64,000 nucleotides of DNA from an uncultured Actinomycetes bacterium (GCA_937927725.1 CALBSE010000012.1:1-64000); one strand, 5' to 3'; positions 34,892-44,801 are shown, numbered from the stretch's first letter. A program made the numbers and translations. The notes: a model not told the origin generated them from the sequence alone.

Positions 34892-35866
34892 TCACGTTGT
34901 TGTGGGGCCCATTGCGTCGATCATCACAGAGGCCATCGCAAACCGTTCGTCACCAATTGCGGTCCAACGATGATTGGTGCCGCGCTGAATCACGACATCG
35001 CCGGGGCCAAGTTCGGTCTGCACACCATCGGGTAGTTCGAGGAGAACGCGACCGCGCAAGACAACATCGACATCGACAGTCGAAGTGACGTGCCAACCCT
35101 GTTCAATCGGGGGAGCGGGTGTGAGTTGAACGAGCCGGAACCACAATCCACCTGCTGGTGGAACAAGTGACCACGGCCCATCGGGGTCGCCACCTTGTTC
35201 CACTGATTGCAACGGGCCACCGGTATGCCAAAGGTCAGTCATGGTCGTTGTTGGTGATGACACTGCGTCAGCAGCACCGCCATCGACAACTGGCGACCCG
35301 GTGACGACTCGGCGAATTGGTTTGTCGCCTGTGGTCGCAGGCTTCACGTTGACGATGTCGACAGGCGCGTTGATATCGGGGCGGAGCATTGCAACGAAGT
35401 ATGTCCAGCCGTGTTCATCGGCTGGCCGCCACCGGTGCTGAGTCCCGCGTTGAATGACGACTTCGCCGGCGCTGATCACGCGCTCGCCATCTTCAAGACC
35501 CATGACGACCGAACCTTCGAGCACGATCATGAGGTCGAGTGTGTCGGTCGCGTGCATGCCAGGCGTGGAGTCGGAATCGCCCTTGACGCGTAGCCAGGTG
35601 GTGTCGGGGTCAGCTCCCGAAGGAATGCCGGGCATTCGAATGATTCGTGCGCTGGCACCACCAGGTGGTGGCTCGAGCGCGAAACCAGAAGTGGCGTTGT
35701 CGGGATCATTAGCGATCGAGGGCCGCGGTCCGTTGAGCCAGAGCACTTCACTGACCGAAACGGTGTCGGTCACAATCGTGTTGGGTGCGGCACCGTCGTT
35801 GGTAATGACGTGATGACCATTCGCATCGATACCAGTGACAACCCGCCGCACAAAGGTTTGACTCAT
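34892..35866 (-). CDS. Duplicated cupin protein
   Basis: The 324 residues consist of two homologous halves. Each starts with RRVVTG and ends with a cupin barrel containing E/G-x-V-V-I-Q-R-G-T-x-H-R-W (AGEVVIQRGTQHRW about residue 150; PGDVVIQRGTNHRW near residue 310). The first part of each cupin motif keeps an acidic/histidine metal-binding pattern in degenerate form. Such bicupins are dioxygenases, isomerases or small-molecule sensors; nothing specific is recognised. TACGAT six bases before ATG 35866 fixes the start. Confidence 0.8.
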   Translation of the reverse strand: MSQTFVRRVVTGIDANGHHVITNDGAAPNTIVTDTVSVSEVLWLNGPRPSIANDPDNATSGFALEPPPGGASARIIRMPGIPSGADPDTTWLRVKGDSDSTPGMHATDTLDLMIVLEGSVVMGLEDGERVISAGEVVIQRGTQHRWRPADEHGWTYFVAMLRPDINAPVDIVNVKPATTGDKPIRRVVTGSPVVDGGAADAVSSPTTTMTDLWHTGGPLQSVEQGGDPDGPWSLVPPAGGLWFRLVQLTPAPPIEQGWHVTSTVDVDVVLRGRVLLELPDGVQTELGPGDVVIQRGTNHRWTAIGDERFAMASVMIDAMGPTTT

Positions 35867-35951
35867 TGCGTGATCGTAGGTCCGAGCCGACATTGAAAGG
35901 AGGGGCTGTGGAATGATGTCTCCTCAGGTCGAGTTCGATCCGGGGGGAACG

Positions 35952-37511
35952 ATGGGTTACAAGACTTCTTTGCGTTTCATTGCTGCAACGGTTGCAGTGG
36001 TGGTACTCGGAGCGACCGCCACGGCGTGCTCATCGTCGAAGGATTCGTCCTCGACGACAACGACCGTGTTCTCTAGTCCGGTTGCTGAAGCAACGATTAA
36101 GGGACCAGTGAGTGGGGGCAAAGGTTTTGTCGTCCTTGCTCCCAATCCTCCACAGGATGGCCAACAGCCGACGGTGTTCGATCTGAAAACCGTTGGCTAT
36201 CAAGAAGACGAATACTTCCTATCAGGCAATGCGACGGCATTTACGAGCGATGCTCCGTTAACGGCTGACGGAATGTGGACGACCCGCGATGCGGGCACCG
36301 CGCCGTACGCCACCCGCGTCGTAGTTCGCCGACCAAGTGATCCGAAAAAGTTCAACGGCACCGTCATCGTTGAATGGCTCAACGTCACTGCTGGTCTTGA
36401 TACTGCTCCGGACTGGACTTATATGGCGCCGGAAATCGTTCGATCAGGATTCGCTTGGGTCGGAGTTTCCGCACAAAGGGTTGGAATTGAAGGCGGCGGA
36501 ATGTCGATCGGCGTTGATCGGGTTCTGAAGTCGTTCGATCCGGTTCGCTATTCCTCGCTCTCGCACCCTGGTGACAATTACTCCTACGACATCTTCAGCC
36601 AAGCAGGGGCCGCGGTTCGCCGTGATGCTTCGACGTTGCTCGGAGATTTGAACGTCAAGAACGTCGTCGCAATGGGCGAATCGCAGTCGGCAAGTCGCCT
36701 CACGACATATGTCGACGCTGTTGCACCGAACGCCAAGGTCTTTGATGGCTATTTCATTCACAGTCGCAGTGGAAATGCCGCGCCGTTGTCCGCCGACCCG
36801 CTGCCGGCGGTGACGCCACCGTTGGGCACGTTGATCCGAACTGATTTGGGCAAGCCAGTTTTGAATTTCAGTTCCGAAACTGATGTTGCCGGTGCAAAGG
36901 GATACGTCAAAGCGCGCCAGCCCGACACCGACACATTCCGCGGTTGGGAAGCAACCGGAACCGCACACGCCGATTATTACGATCTCGGCGGCGGTGGCTT
37001 CGACACTGGTGACGGCAAGAACGACATCACGTATTTCAATTCGATGATGGCCCCGCCGAAGGATGTCTACGACAACCTCATCACCTGTGCCGATGGAATT
37101 AACACCGGTCCGCACACCTACATCCTCCGGACCGCTCTGCGCGACTTCAACACGTGGGTGACAAAGAGTCAGGTTCCGGTGTCACAGCCACAACTCGAAG
37201 TTGATGCCGCGGGTACCGGCTACAACGTCGACGAATTCGGGATCGCTAAGGGTGGCATTCGTACGCCGCACGTTGATGTTCCGATTGCGGTATTGACCGG
37301 ATTGGGACAGAAAGGCAACGCCTTCTGTTCGCTGTTCGGTGGGACAGTTCCGTTGACGTCAGCAGTGCTTACGGCGAAGTACGGCACTCACGATGCGTTT
37401 GTCGCCAAATTCACCGAAGCAACCAAGAGCGCCGCCAAGGCGGGGGCGCTTCTGAATGACGACGTTGACCATTTGATCGCTGCAGCGAAAGCATCAAAGG
37501 TTCTGCAGTAG
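35952..37511 (+). CDS. Alpha/beta-hydrolase-domain lipoprotein, paralog 1
   Basis: The 519-residue protein has a lipobox (ATATAC-SSS, Cys near 26) and is therefore a secreted lipoprotein. It belongs to the large alpha/beta hydrolase-domain family (Abhydrolase_10-like): VVRRPSDPKKFNGTVIVEWLNVT, nucleophile motif MGESQSASRL, VLNFSSETDV, and TGTAHADYY supplying His and Asp residues. The start at 35952 is preceded by GGGGGGAA and gives a normal signal peptide. A close paralog follows in tandem 36 bases downstream. Confidence 0.85.
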   Translation: MGYKTSLRFIAATVAVVVLGATATACSSSKDSSSTTTTVFSSPVAEATIKGPVSGGKGFVVLAPNPPQDGQQPTVFDLKTVGYQEDEYFLSGNATAFTSDAPLTADGMWTTRDAGTAPYATRVVVRRPSDPKKFNGTVIVEWLNVTAGLDTAPDWTYMAPEIVRSGFAWVGVSAQRVGIEGGGMSIGVDRVLKSFDPVRYSSLSHPGDNYSYDIFSQAGAAVRRDASTLLGDLNVKNVVAMGESQSASRLTTYVDAVAPNAKVFDGYFIHSRSGNAAPLSADPLPAVTPPLGTLIRTDLGKPVLNFSSETDVAGAKGYVKARQPDTDTFRGWEATGTAHADYYDLGGGGFDTGDGKNDITYFNSMMAPPKDVYDNLITCADGINTGPHTYILRTALRDFNTWVTKSQVPVSQPQLEVDAAGTGYNVDEFGIAKGGIRTPHVDVPIAVLTGLGQKGNAFCSLFGGTVPLTSAVLTAKYGTHDAFVAKFTEATKSAAKAGALLNDDVDHLIAAAKASKVLQ

Positions 37512-37547
37512 TCAGCCATTTCCTTACTCGAAATGAAAGTGATTCCA

Positions 37548-39116
37548 ATGAGAACTCGGCAATGTTTGGCAGCTTTGTTGGCCATCACTTTCTTGGGAGT
37601 CGGGCTGATGGCCTGTTCCTCGAATGAGTCGTCATCGACGAAAGGTCCCAAAGTGATTGCTCCATCTCCGCCATCACGCGATTCCGTCACGGTGCCCACG
37701 GTTGTCCCGGCAAGCGGGGGACGGGGCCAAGCCTTTATTGCGGCGGCCAGCGGTGACCTTGCCGCGGCCGGTTACGAACAGTCCGAGTTCTTCATCAGCG
37801 GAACCGCGACTGCGTATCAGTCAGCACAACCGTTAACGGCTGACGGCAACTGGTCCGTCGACTCGGCAACAACTGCCGCCTACAAGACCCGCGCCATCGT
37901 TCGTCGCCCAATTGATCCCGCCAAGTTCAATGGCAACGTCATCGTTGAATGGCTGAACGTTTCTGGTGGCCTCGATGCCGCGCCGGACTGGACCTACACA
38001 CATGTTGAACTCATTCGTGAGGGGTATGCGTGGGTTGGCCTTTCTGCACAGGTGGTTGGCATTGATGGCGGACCATCGATGGGTCTCGTCGCTGGTTACA
38101 CGCTGAAAGCTGCTGATCCCGAACGCTACGGATCACTTGTGCATCCCGGTGATCAGTACTCCTATGACATGTACACACAAACCGGAGCGGCGGCATGGTT
38201 TGCGAACGACGTGTTGTTGGGCGGACTGCAACCGCAGCGGGTCATTTCTATCGGTGAATCACAGTCAGCATTCCGACTCACCACGTATGTGAATGCAATC
38301 GGCCCGAAGACGGACATCTGGGATGGCTACCTCATTCACAGTCGCGGCAACGCAGGAGCTGCGCTCAACGTTGACGTGAAGATGCCGGCGGATCAACGCA
38401 TTCGCACCGATCTCAAGGTTCCCGTTCTGCAGTTCCTTTCCGAAACCGACATGTTGGGTAAGGGGCTCAACTTTGTTGGTGCACGTCAACCAGACACCGA
38501 CATGATTCGATCCTGGGAAGTTGCCGGAACAGCGCATGCCGATGCGTACAACTTGGGTATTGGCGACACTGACAACGGTGATGGTGTGGCCGACGCAGCG
38601 CTGTTCCAGGCGATGCTGACTCCGCCAGCATCGATCTACGGCGGGCTGCTGTCGTGTTCAGTGCCGATAAACGCCGGACCGCACACATATGTACTGCGCA
38701 GCGCACTGCACTCTCTCGATCGCTGGATCCGTGCAGGTGAAGCGCCCGCCTCGCGTCCGCTACTCAACATCAAAGACGGAGCGTTTGTTCTGGACGGCAT
38801 CGGAGACAACGCCACCGGTGGAATCCGTACTCCACAGGTTGATGTTCCCGTCGCAACACTTTCGGGTCTCGGTCAAACTGGATCAGCTTTTTGTGGATTG
38901 TTCGGCACGACTGTTCCCATCGATGAGAACCAACTCGCACAGACTGTTCCTGTCGATCCTCCTGGAGCTACTGCTCATGAATCATTCGTGACTGCGTGGA
39001 GGAAGGCCCTCGCTTTAGCCGTGGCAAGAGGAGACATCTTGCCGATTGACGCCGATCACATCCTTGCAGCTGCCGAGAACTCAACGGTGCTCACCTACTG
39101 GCAGCCGAAGGGTTAG
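37548..39116 (+). CDS. Alpha/beta-hydrolase-domain lipoprotein, paralog 2
   Basis: This is a second copy of the same family (522 residues). It has a lipobox LMAC-SSN, FNGNVIVEWLNVSGGLDAAPDWTY, nucleophile motif IGESQSAFRL, LQFLSETDML and AGTAHADAY. Many stretches are identical to paralog 1, indicating tandem duplication with divergence. An ATG 15 bases upstream (37533) is possible, but GAAAG precedes 37548. The next gene (SMP-30-like) starts five bases after the stop, suggesting one operon that handles an ester or lactone. Confidence 0.85.
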   Translation: MRTRQCLAALLAITFLGVGLMACSSNESSSTKGPKVIAPSPPSRDSVTVPTVVPASGGRGQAFIAAASGDLAAAGYEQSEFFISGTATAYQSAQPLTADGNWSVDSATTAAYKTRAIVRRPIDPAKFNGNVIVEWLNVSGGLDAAPDWTYTHVELIREGYAWVGLSAQVVGIDGGPSMGLVAGYTLKAADPERYGSLVHPGDQYSYDMYTQTGAAAWFANDVLLGGLQPQRVISIGESQSAFRLTTYVNAIGPKTDIWDGYLIHSRGNAGAALNVDVKMPADQRIRTDLKVPVLQFLSETDMLGKGLNFVGARQPDTDMIRSWEVAGTAHADAYNLGIGDTDNGDGVADAALFQAMLTPPASIYGGLLSCSVPINAGPHTYVLRSALHSLDRWIRAGEAPASRPLLNIKDGAFVLDGIGDNATGGIRTPQVDVPVATLSGLGQTGSAFCGLFGTTVPIDENQLAQTVPVDPPGATAHESFVTAWRKALALAVARGDILPIDADHILAAAENSTVLTYWQPKG

Positions 39117-39121
39117 CCGTC

Positions 39122-40003
39122 ATGAGCACCACCATCCTTCGAGACGGTCTGTTCTTCGGTGAAGGTCCGCGCTGGCATGAAGGTCGCCTTTGGTATTCGG
39201 ACTTCTATGACCACGCCGTGCACGCCATTGATCTTGATGGCAACGACGAACGCATTGTCGAGGTGGAATCGCAGCCATCCGGACTTGGTTGGCTGCCCAA
39301 TGGCGATCTTCTCATCACGTCAATGCTTGATCGCAAACTCATGCGATGGAACGGCAGCGAACTGACAGTTCACGCCGATCTCGGTAACCACTTCACCTGG
39401 CACGCCAACGATCTCCTTGTTGATCAACAAGGGCGCGCCTATATCGGCAACTTTGGTTTCGATTACGAAGTGTTCTTGGACGAGCAGGGGATTGAAGGGC
39501 TGTTCGCTGATCCCGATTCACTCACAACGGTGATGTGCCGCGTAGATCCCGACGGCACCATCAACGTTGCGTCTGATGGTTTGATCTTTCCGAACGGAAT
39601 AGTCATCACACCAGACGGCAAGACAATGATCGTGGCCGAAACGCTTGCGCTTCGACTTACTGCGTTCGACGTTGCCGCCGACGGCTCACTTTCGAATCGT
39701 CGAGTGTGGGCCGACCTTTCAGCACACATGGCCGCCCCCGACGGCATCTGTCTCGATGCTGAGGGCGCGGTGTGGATTGCGAACGCGCTGGCGCCGCGTC
39801 TCATTCGCATCGGCGAGGGTGGCGTTGTGCTTGACGAGGTTGAAACAACAATGAACACCTATGCGTGCATGCTCGGTGGTCCGGAAGGCAAACACCTCTT
39901 TGCGATGACTGCGCCAACTTCTGATTCGCGCCATGCGCCGCTCGAACGCAACGGGGCGATTGAAGTTGTGCAGTTAGTAGTGCCCCACGCCGGGCAACCC
40001 TGA
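39122..40003 (+). CDS. SMP-30/gluconolactonase-like lactonase
   Basis: The 293-residue six-bladed propeller has FFGEGPRWHEGRLWYSDFYDHAVHAID (metal-binding Glu), QPSGLGWLPNGDLLI, WHANDLLVDQQGRAYIGNFG (Asn of the calcium site) and AAPDGICLDAEGAVWIAN (Asp). These enzymes hydrolyse sugar lactones or related esters using a divalent metal. Its position immediately after two secreted hydrolases suggests it works on their product. Confidence 0.9.
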   Translation: MSTTILRDGLFFGEGPRWHEGRLWYSDFYDHAVHAIDLDGNDERIVEVESQPSGLGWLPNGDLLITSMLDRKLMRWNGSELTVHADLGNHFTWHANDLLVDQQGRAYIGNFGFDYEVFLDEQGIEGLFADPDSLTTVMCRVDPDGTINVASDGLIFPNGIVITPDGKTMIVAETLALRLTAFDVAADGSLSNRRVWADLSAHMAAPDGICLDAEGAVWIANALAPRLIRIGEGGVVLDEVETTMNTYACMLGGPEGKHLFAMTAPTSDSRHAPLERNGAIEVVQLVVPHAGQP

Positions 40004-40004
40004 T

Positions 40005-40373
40005 TTACTCGCTTGGAATACACACCCAGCCGCGACGCACGAGTTCGTCGGCCAGAACCTCGTCGGGCAACGCAGCAACAGTCTCGGCCTGACGGTTGGC
40101 GGCACGCTTTGCCGCGCGCTCGTTGGCATCGGTTGATGACGCAATGGCGCGCTCGGCCTGTTCGACATTGAGTTCGCCTTCGCCGGCTGCAAGACGAGCA
40201 ATGAGCTCGTCGGCCTCGCCGCGAGTGAACTTTCCGCCGGCCTGACGTTGCGTAAGCCCATAGATATGGCGCGCTTCACGGAAGGAGGAGTAGCCAGCTC
40301 CTTCAAATAAGGCGAGGAGTTCCTCGACCTGGTTCGATGATGCGGGTGGGCCCGATTGCTGTCCGAATGCCAT
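40005..40373 (-). CDS. Conserved small helical protein of unknown function
   Basis: The 122 residues are helical and Ala/Glu-rich: QVEELLALFEGAGYSSFREARHIYGLTQRQAGGKFTRGEADELIARL and a C-terminal VLADELVRRGWVCIPSE. No membrane segment or known domain is seen. It is convergent with the lactonase gene (stops two bases apart) and divergent from the helicase leader. Confidence 0.55.
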   Translation of the reverse strand: MAFGQQSGPPASSNQVEELLALFEGAGYSSFREARHIYGLTQRQAGGKFTRGEADELIARLAAGEGELNVEQAERAIASSTDANERAAKRAANRQAETVAALPDEVLADELVRRGWVCIPSE

Positions 40374-40577
40374 GGATTCAGCCTCGCACGCGCTACTGAC
40401 ACTGGGGGCGATGAGGGGAAATGCAGGTCACCGCACTAGAGTGACTCCGTCGTTCCATTTCCGGAGCGTCGCCGCTGAACCGCTTAGGCCCCAGCACCCC
40501 GCAACTTCACCAAGTTTCGGCAGTGCTCACCTCTGGCCAATTGCTTTCTCAGCGGACCTCAGTAGGAGAAAATTCAT
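40374..40577 (+). promoter_or_regulatory. Upstream region and probable long 5' leader of the DEAD-box gene
   Basis: No gene is visible. A -10-like TAGAGT at 40437-40442 would give a leader of about 130 bases, and AGGAG lies at the end before ATG 40578. Long leaders are common for cold-induced RNA helicases, so regulation at the RNA level is possible. Confidence 0.35.
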
Positions 40578-42218
40578 ATGGCGTCACAACGCCCCCGCAC
40601 TCATCGTTCCTCTTCGGGCGCGCGTCCCCGATCGGGTTCCGATCGTTCCCGCAACGAAAAGCCTCAGGCCCCGCAAAAAGCTCTTCCGGCTCTTGATCCC
40701 GACAACGGGTTCCTCGCCCTCGGCGTTCCCGACACCCTTTGTGGTGCGCTCGCCCTCGAAGGCATCACTGATCCGTTTCCCATTCAGGTCTCAACTCTTC
40801 CCGATTCATTGAAGGGTCGCGATGTTCTCGGTCGCGGTCGCACCGGTTCCGGCAAGACCCTCGCATTCGGTCTCGCTGTGCTCACGCGTCTTTCGATGTT
40901 GCAGCTTGATCGTCAACCGTTCCGTCCGCGTGCGCTTATCCTTGCGCCCACCCGCGAACTCGCGCTGCAGATCGACGCAACAATTTCCCCGCTTGCTCGT
41001 CGTCTAGGTCTTCGCACCACAACCATCTTCGGTGGCGTTGGTCAGAACCCACAGGTCGACGCGCTTCGTAAGGGCGTCGACGTTGTTGTTGCGTGCCCCG
41101 GACGTCTTGAAGACCTCATCAGCCAAAACTTCTGCAAGCTCGATCGCGTCGAAGTATGTGTTCTCGATGAAGCCGATCACATGGCCGATCTCGGATTCCT
41201 TCCCGGCGTGAAGCGTCTTCTCGATCGCACACCCGACGACGCACAGCATCTTTTGTTCTCGGCAACGCTCGACAAGGGCGTCGACGTCATCGTCAAGCGC
41301 TACATGTCTGATCCGGTCACCCACAGCGTCGATTCCGAACAGTCACCGGTCAACACCATGACCCACCATGTGTTGCACGTAACGAACGACGATCGACTTC
41401 CCGTCATCATCGATCTTGCTGCTGCACCTGGTCGCACAATTATTTTCACTCGAACGAAGCATCGGGCCAAGCAACTCACGCGTCAGTTGAACGCACACGG
41501 AGTTGTTTCGGTCGAGATGCACGGAAATCTTTCGCAGAACGTCCGCACGCGAAATCTTGCGGCGTTCTCCGACGGAACGGCAGCGGCCATGGTCGCTACC
41601 GATATCGCAGCGCGTGGCATCCATGTGGATGACATCTCGCTCGTGATCCACGCTGATCCGCCTATGGAGCACAAGGCATATCTCCACCGTTCTGGACGCA
41701 CAGCGCGCGCCGGAAACGAAGGAGTTGTTGTCACGCTCGCAACGGAATCGCAGCGCAAGGACACCGATCAACTCATGCGTAAGGCGGGTATTAAACCCAC
41801 CATTACAAAGGTTCGCCCCGATTCACCGCTACTGCAGGAGATTGCTCCCGGTCAGCGACTGAAGAAAAGCGCATCAGAAGTGAAGGCACTGCTCGATGTC
41901 CCGGAACCGGCCAACAAACCTGGGGGTCGACCGAATTCGCGTAAACCGCGTTCGGAGACCCCCACGGCCACCGGTCGACCGCGCCGCAGTAGTTCAGGTC
42001 GTGGACGCAGCGGCGCTGGCGCTGGCGGCGGATCGGGAGCAAGTGCCCGTTCGGGTTCCAGTGCTCGATCAGGCTCTGGTGGCGGCTCACGTTCGAGTTC
42101 CGGCTCACGTTCGAGTTCCGGCGGCGGCGGGCGTTCATCGGGCGGCGGCGGTTCATCTGCGGGTTCTCGTCAGGGTTCGAGCCGATCAGCGGGTCGACAG
42201 GGCGGGCGCGCCCGATAG
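40578..42218 (+). CDS. DEAD-box RNA helicase with Gly/Ser/Arg-rich tail
   Basis: The 546-residue protein has the Q-motif region (FPIQVSTLP), GRGRTGSGKT (motif I), PTRELALQ, DEADHMADLGF (motif II), SATLD, IIFTRTKHRAK, TDIAARGIH and HRSGRTARAG (motif VI). The tail (about 440-546) is a repetitive basic Ser/Gly region (SSSGSRSSSGGGG type) that would bind RNA non-specifically. It probably helps ribosome assembly or RNA decay in the cold. A good AGGAG precedes the ATG. Confidence 0.95.
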   Translation: MASQRPRTHRSSSGARPRSGSDRSRNEKPQAPQKALPALDPDNGFLALGVPDTLCGALALEGITDPFPIQVSTLPDSLKGRDVLGRGRTGSGKTLAFGLAVLTRLSMLQLDRQPFRPRALILAPTRELALQIDATISPLARRLGLRTTTIFGGVGQNPQVDALRKGVDVVVACPGRLEDLISQNFCKLDRVEVCVLDEADHMADLGFLPGVKRLLDRTPDDAQHLLFSATLDKGVDVIVKRYMSDPVTHSVDSEQSPVNTMTHHVLHVTNDDRLPVIIDLAAAPGRTIIFTRTKHRAKQLTRQLNAHGVVSVEMHGNLSQNVRTRNLAAFSDGTAAAMVATDIAARGIHVDDISLVIHADPPMEHKAYLHRSGRTARAGNEGVVVTLATESQRKDTDQLMRKAGIKPTITKVRPDSPLLQEIAPGQRLKKSASEVKALLDVPEPANKPGGRPNSRKPRSETPTATGRPRRSSSGRGRSGAGAGGGSGASARSGSSARSGSGGGSRSSSGSRSSSGGGGRSSGGGGSSAGSRQGSSRSAGRQGGRAR

Positions 42219-42234
42219 GCGCGATGATTCGTCT

Positions 42235-42711
42235 ATGAATTTTTTCGAAGCGACTATGGCCATTGGCGCCGCCGAGACCCTCGATATCGAAACAGCAGAA
42301 CTGCTCATTCGTGTTGAGAACAGCGGTGACGTGCTCTACAACGAACTGGCCTCACGACTCAACAATGAAGAGGCGGCCGATCTCCTTCGCAAGAACGGTC
42401 GTGAAGAAGTTGGCCACGCTCGCCGAATGATGAAAGTCCTTTCGATCAAGCTCGGGACCGAGTACGTGCCTTCGGCCGAGGTCCTCGAAAAGTTCGAGGT
42501 CGACCTTCCCGATTCTCTCGACGCGTCATCACTGCCGATGATTGTTGAAGGCGAGCTTCAGGGTGATATCGGTTATCAAAAGTGGGCGTCCCACGAGACC
42601 GATCCCGAAATCATTGAACTGTTGCTTCGAAACGGCCGTGAGGAAACCAAGCACGCCGAACGAATCAAGCAGGCTATTGAAATTCTGGCGGCGGCCGAGG
42701 CAGCGCAGTAG
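42235..42711 (+). CDS. Ferritin-like (rubrerythrin-type) diiron protein
   Basis: The 158-residue protein has two ferritin-like helix pairs with metal ligands in NEEAADLLRKNGREEVGHARRM and LLLRNGREETKHAER (E-x-x-H). The repeated RNGREE-x-x-HA motif shows an internal duplication. It likely binds a diiron centre and may protect against peroxide. The ATG at 42235 begins 16 bases after the helicase stop. Confidence 0.85.
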   Translation: MNFFEATMAIGAAETLDIETAELLIRVENSGDVLYNELASRLNNEEAADLLRKNGREEVGHARRMMKVLSIKLGTEYVPSAEVLEKFEVDLPDSLDASSLPMIVEGELQGDIGYQKWASHETDPEIIELLLRNGREETKHAERIKQAIEILAAAEAAQ

Positions 42712-42792
42712 CGCAACGACCCGTACGCCAATTCTTCGCAGTACCTGCTCTTTTTGGGGCAGAATCACATTCCACTTAGGGGAGGACATGAC

Positions 42793-43776
42793 ATGGCACT
42801 GACCATGATGCGTTTCAATTGCATTCAGCCGGGACTCGAGCCAAATGAGATGGCCGATCGGTACAACGCCATGCTCGACATGGTGCAGGTTCTTGATGAA
42901 CTTGGCGGCGGCATGGTGACGCTCGAGGAGCATCACGGCGCCGAGAACGGTTGGAGTTCCTCCCCGCTCACAATGGCTGCAGCAATTCTCAGCCGCACCA
43001 AGAATGTTTCCGTATCTATTTCTGCACTTCTCGTGCCGCTGCACGATCCGTTGCGCATCGCTGAAGACATTGCGGTCATTGACCTGATGTCGAAGGGCCG
43101 CCTCACCGTTATCGGTGGCATCGGCTACCGACCGAGCGAGTACGAAGCTCACGGCAAGTCCTGGGCTGATCGCGGCAAGATCATGGACGAATGCGTCGAC
43201 ACCATGCTGAAGGCATGGACGGGCGAACCGTTCGAATACCGCGGCACCACGGTGCGCGTCACGCCGCGTCCGTTCACGCAACCGCACCCGATGTTCCTTC
43301 TCGGTGGAACGTCGAAGCCTGCTGCACGCCGTGCCGCGCGTTTTGGTCTGCCCATCATGTGGGCGGCTCCGGTTCCCGAGATCGAAGCCCACTATTACGA
43401 AAAGTGTGCTGAATACGGCACCCAGGGTTTCGCCATGGCTCCGCCGGAAGATTTCCACCACGTCTTCTTCGCCGAAGACGTCGATGCCGGATGGGCCGCT
43501 ATGGGCGAGCACATCCTTCACGAAGCCACGACCTACTCGTCATGGCAGACCTCCGACATCAAGTCCTCGGCGCACTCACACGCCAAGACTGTTGGTGAAC
43601 TTCGTGAAGAGGGTCTCTACCAAATCATCTCGCCGGCCGAAGCAGTTGAAGAGGCCAAGGCTGCTGGCGATTTCGCGGTGTTCTCAATGCACCCGCTTTG
43701 CGGCGGCATGCCGATTTCGGAAGGTTGGAAGCAGGTCGACCTGCTTCGCAGTGAGATCCTTCCAGCTCTGGCCTAG
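42793..43776 (+). CDS. LLM-class flavin oxidoreductase
   Basis: This 327-residue TIM barrel has LGGGMVTLEEHHGAENGWSSSPLTMAAAILSRT, ALLVPLHDPLRIAEDIAVIDLMSKGRLTVIGGIGYRPSEY and TVRVTPRPFTQPHPMFLLGG. These are typical of bacterial luciferase-like monooxygenases. ATG 42793 is preceded by GGGGAGGA. It forms a likely unit with the cyclase-family gene that follows 74 bases later; the substrate is unknown. Confidence 0.9.
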   Translation: MALTMMRFNCIQPGLEPNEMADRYNAMLDMVQVLDELGGGMVTLEEHHGAENGWSSSPLTMAAAILSRTKNVSVSISALLVPLHDPLRIAEDIAVIDLMSKGRLTVIGGIGYRPSEYEAHGKSWADRGKIMDECVDTMLKAWTGEPFEYRGTTVRVTPRPFTQPHPMFLLGGTSKPAARRAARFGLPIMWAAPVPEIEAHYYEKCAEYGTQGFAMAPPEDFHHVFFAEDVDAGWAAMGEHILHEATTYSSWQTSDIKSSAHSHAKTVGELREEGLYQIISPAEAVEEAKAAGDFAVFSMHPLCGGMPISEGWKQVDLLRSEILPALA

Positions 43777-43850
43777 GTGATTCCGGCGGCAGCGATGCCG
43801 CCGGAGTTGTACCTTTCAGGAACTGACACGTCGATTCATCGGGGGAAACC

Positions 43851-44750
43851 ATGAGCAAGAACAACTGGGGCCGTTGGGGCGCCGACGACGAGCGCGGAGC
43901 GCTCAACCACCTCACGCCAGAGGTCATCAAGGCCGCTGCCGGTTCCATCACGACTGGCAAGGTGTACAGCCTTGGCATCCCGATTCAGGGTCACGGTGTT
44001 CCGTTGCTCGACTACCGCGGAACGCCGATGCGTCTCACGCTGCAGGACGGCACCGACGATGGCATGTTTGCTGTCTACGGCGCGCAGGATGGCACTGGCG
44101 CACACGAGGACGTGCTCGTCATGGCCTCGCATACGACCTCACATATGGATGCACTCATTCACGTGTACGAGGATCACAAGCATTACAACGGCGTGCCTTT
44201 CGGCGAGATGCGGGCGCTTGGCGGCGCCGCCAAACTCGGCATCGAAAAAGTCGACAGCTTCGCTGCACGTGCCGTCATCCTCGACATCGTGAAGCTCAAG
44301 GGTGCCGACAAGTGGCTTGAACCCGGCACCATGATCATGGCTGCCGATCTTCAGGCCGCAGCCGATGCACAGGGCATTGAAGTTCGCGCTGGCGATGTCG
44401 TGCTTATCCGCACCGGTCACCTCGACATGTGGTGGGCCGGCAACGCTGCTGGCGAACCCGAAGGTTTCGCTCAGGCTGGTATTGGTGCTGATGCAGCTGC
44501 ATGGCTTGCCGACAAGGACGTCACTGCTGTTGGTTCCGACAACGCAGCGGTCGAAGTTATTCCGTTCGACAACAACGACTTCCTCATCGTTCACAAGATG
44601 CTCTTGGTGCAGGCTGGCATCTACATGCTCGAGCATCTCGACCTTCGTCAACCATGTGAAGACGGAAACTACGAAGGCATCATCGCGGTGTCGCCGCTCA
44701 AGGTCACGGGCGCAACGGGTTCACCAATCAACCCGGTGTTTATTTCCTGA
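43851..44750 (+). CDS. Cyclase-family hydrolase (kynurenine formamidase-like)
   Basis: The 299-residue protein contains the metal motif HTTSHMDALIH (HxxxHxD), ARAVILDIV with the following GDVVLIRTGH, and a C-terminal HKMLLVQAGIYMLEHLDL, typical of the cyclase/KynB family. Members hydrolyse amides such as formylkynurenine, or cyclic substrates. A clear intrinsic terminator follows the stop. Confidence 0.85.
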   Translation: MSKNNWGRWGADDERGALNHLTPEVIKAAAGSITTGKVYSLGIPIQGHGVPLLDYRGTPMRLTLQDGTDDGMFAVYGAQDGTGAHEDVLVMASHTTSHMDALIHVYEDHKHYNGVPFGEMRALGGAAKLGIEKVDSFAARAVILDIVKLKGADKWLEPGTMIMAADLQAAADAQGIEVRAGDVVLIRTGHLDMWWAGNAAGEPEGFAQAGIGADAAAWLADKDVTAVGSDNAAVEVIPFDNNDFLIVHKMLLVQAGIYMLEHLDLRQPCEDGNYEGIIAVSPLKVTGATGSPINPVFIS

Positions 44751-44767
44751 CTCATTCATTGTGAAAT

Positions 44768-44801
44768 GGGCCCCGACTTCGGTTGGGGCCCGTTTGCGTT
44801 T
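44768..44801 (+). terminator. Intrinsic terminator after the cyclase gene
   Basis: GGGCCCC (44768-44774) pairs with GGGGCCC (44785-44791), followed by GTTTGCGTTTT. It closes the LLM oxidoreductase-cyclase unit. Confidence 0.8.

Noticed and set aside
42529..43521. A 330-residue open frame opposite the ferritin-like and LLM genes
   Set aside because: Spans two well-supported genes on the other strand and has no start signals.
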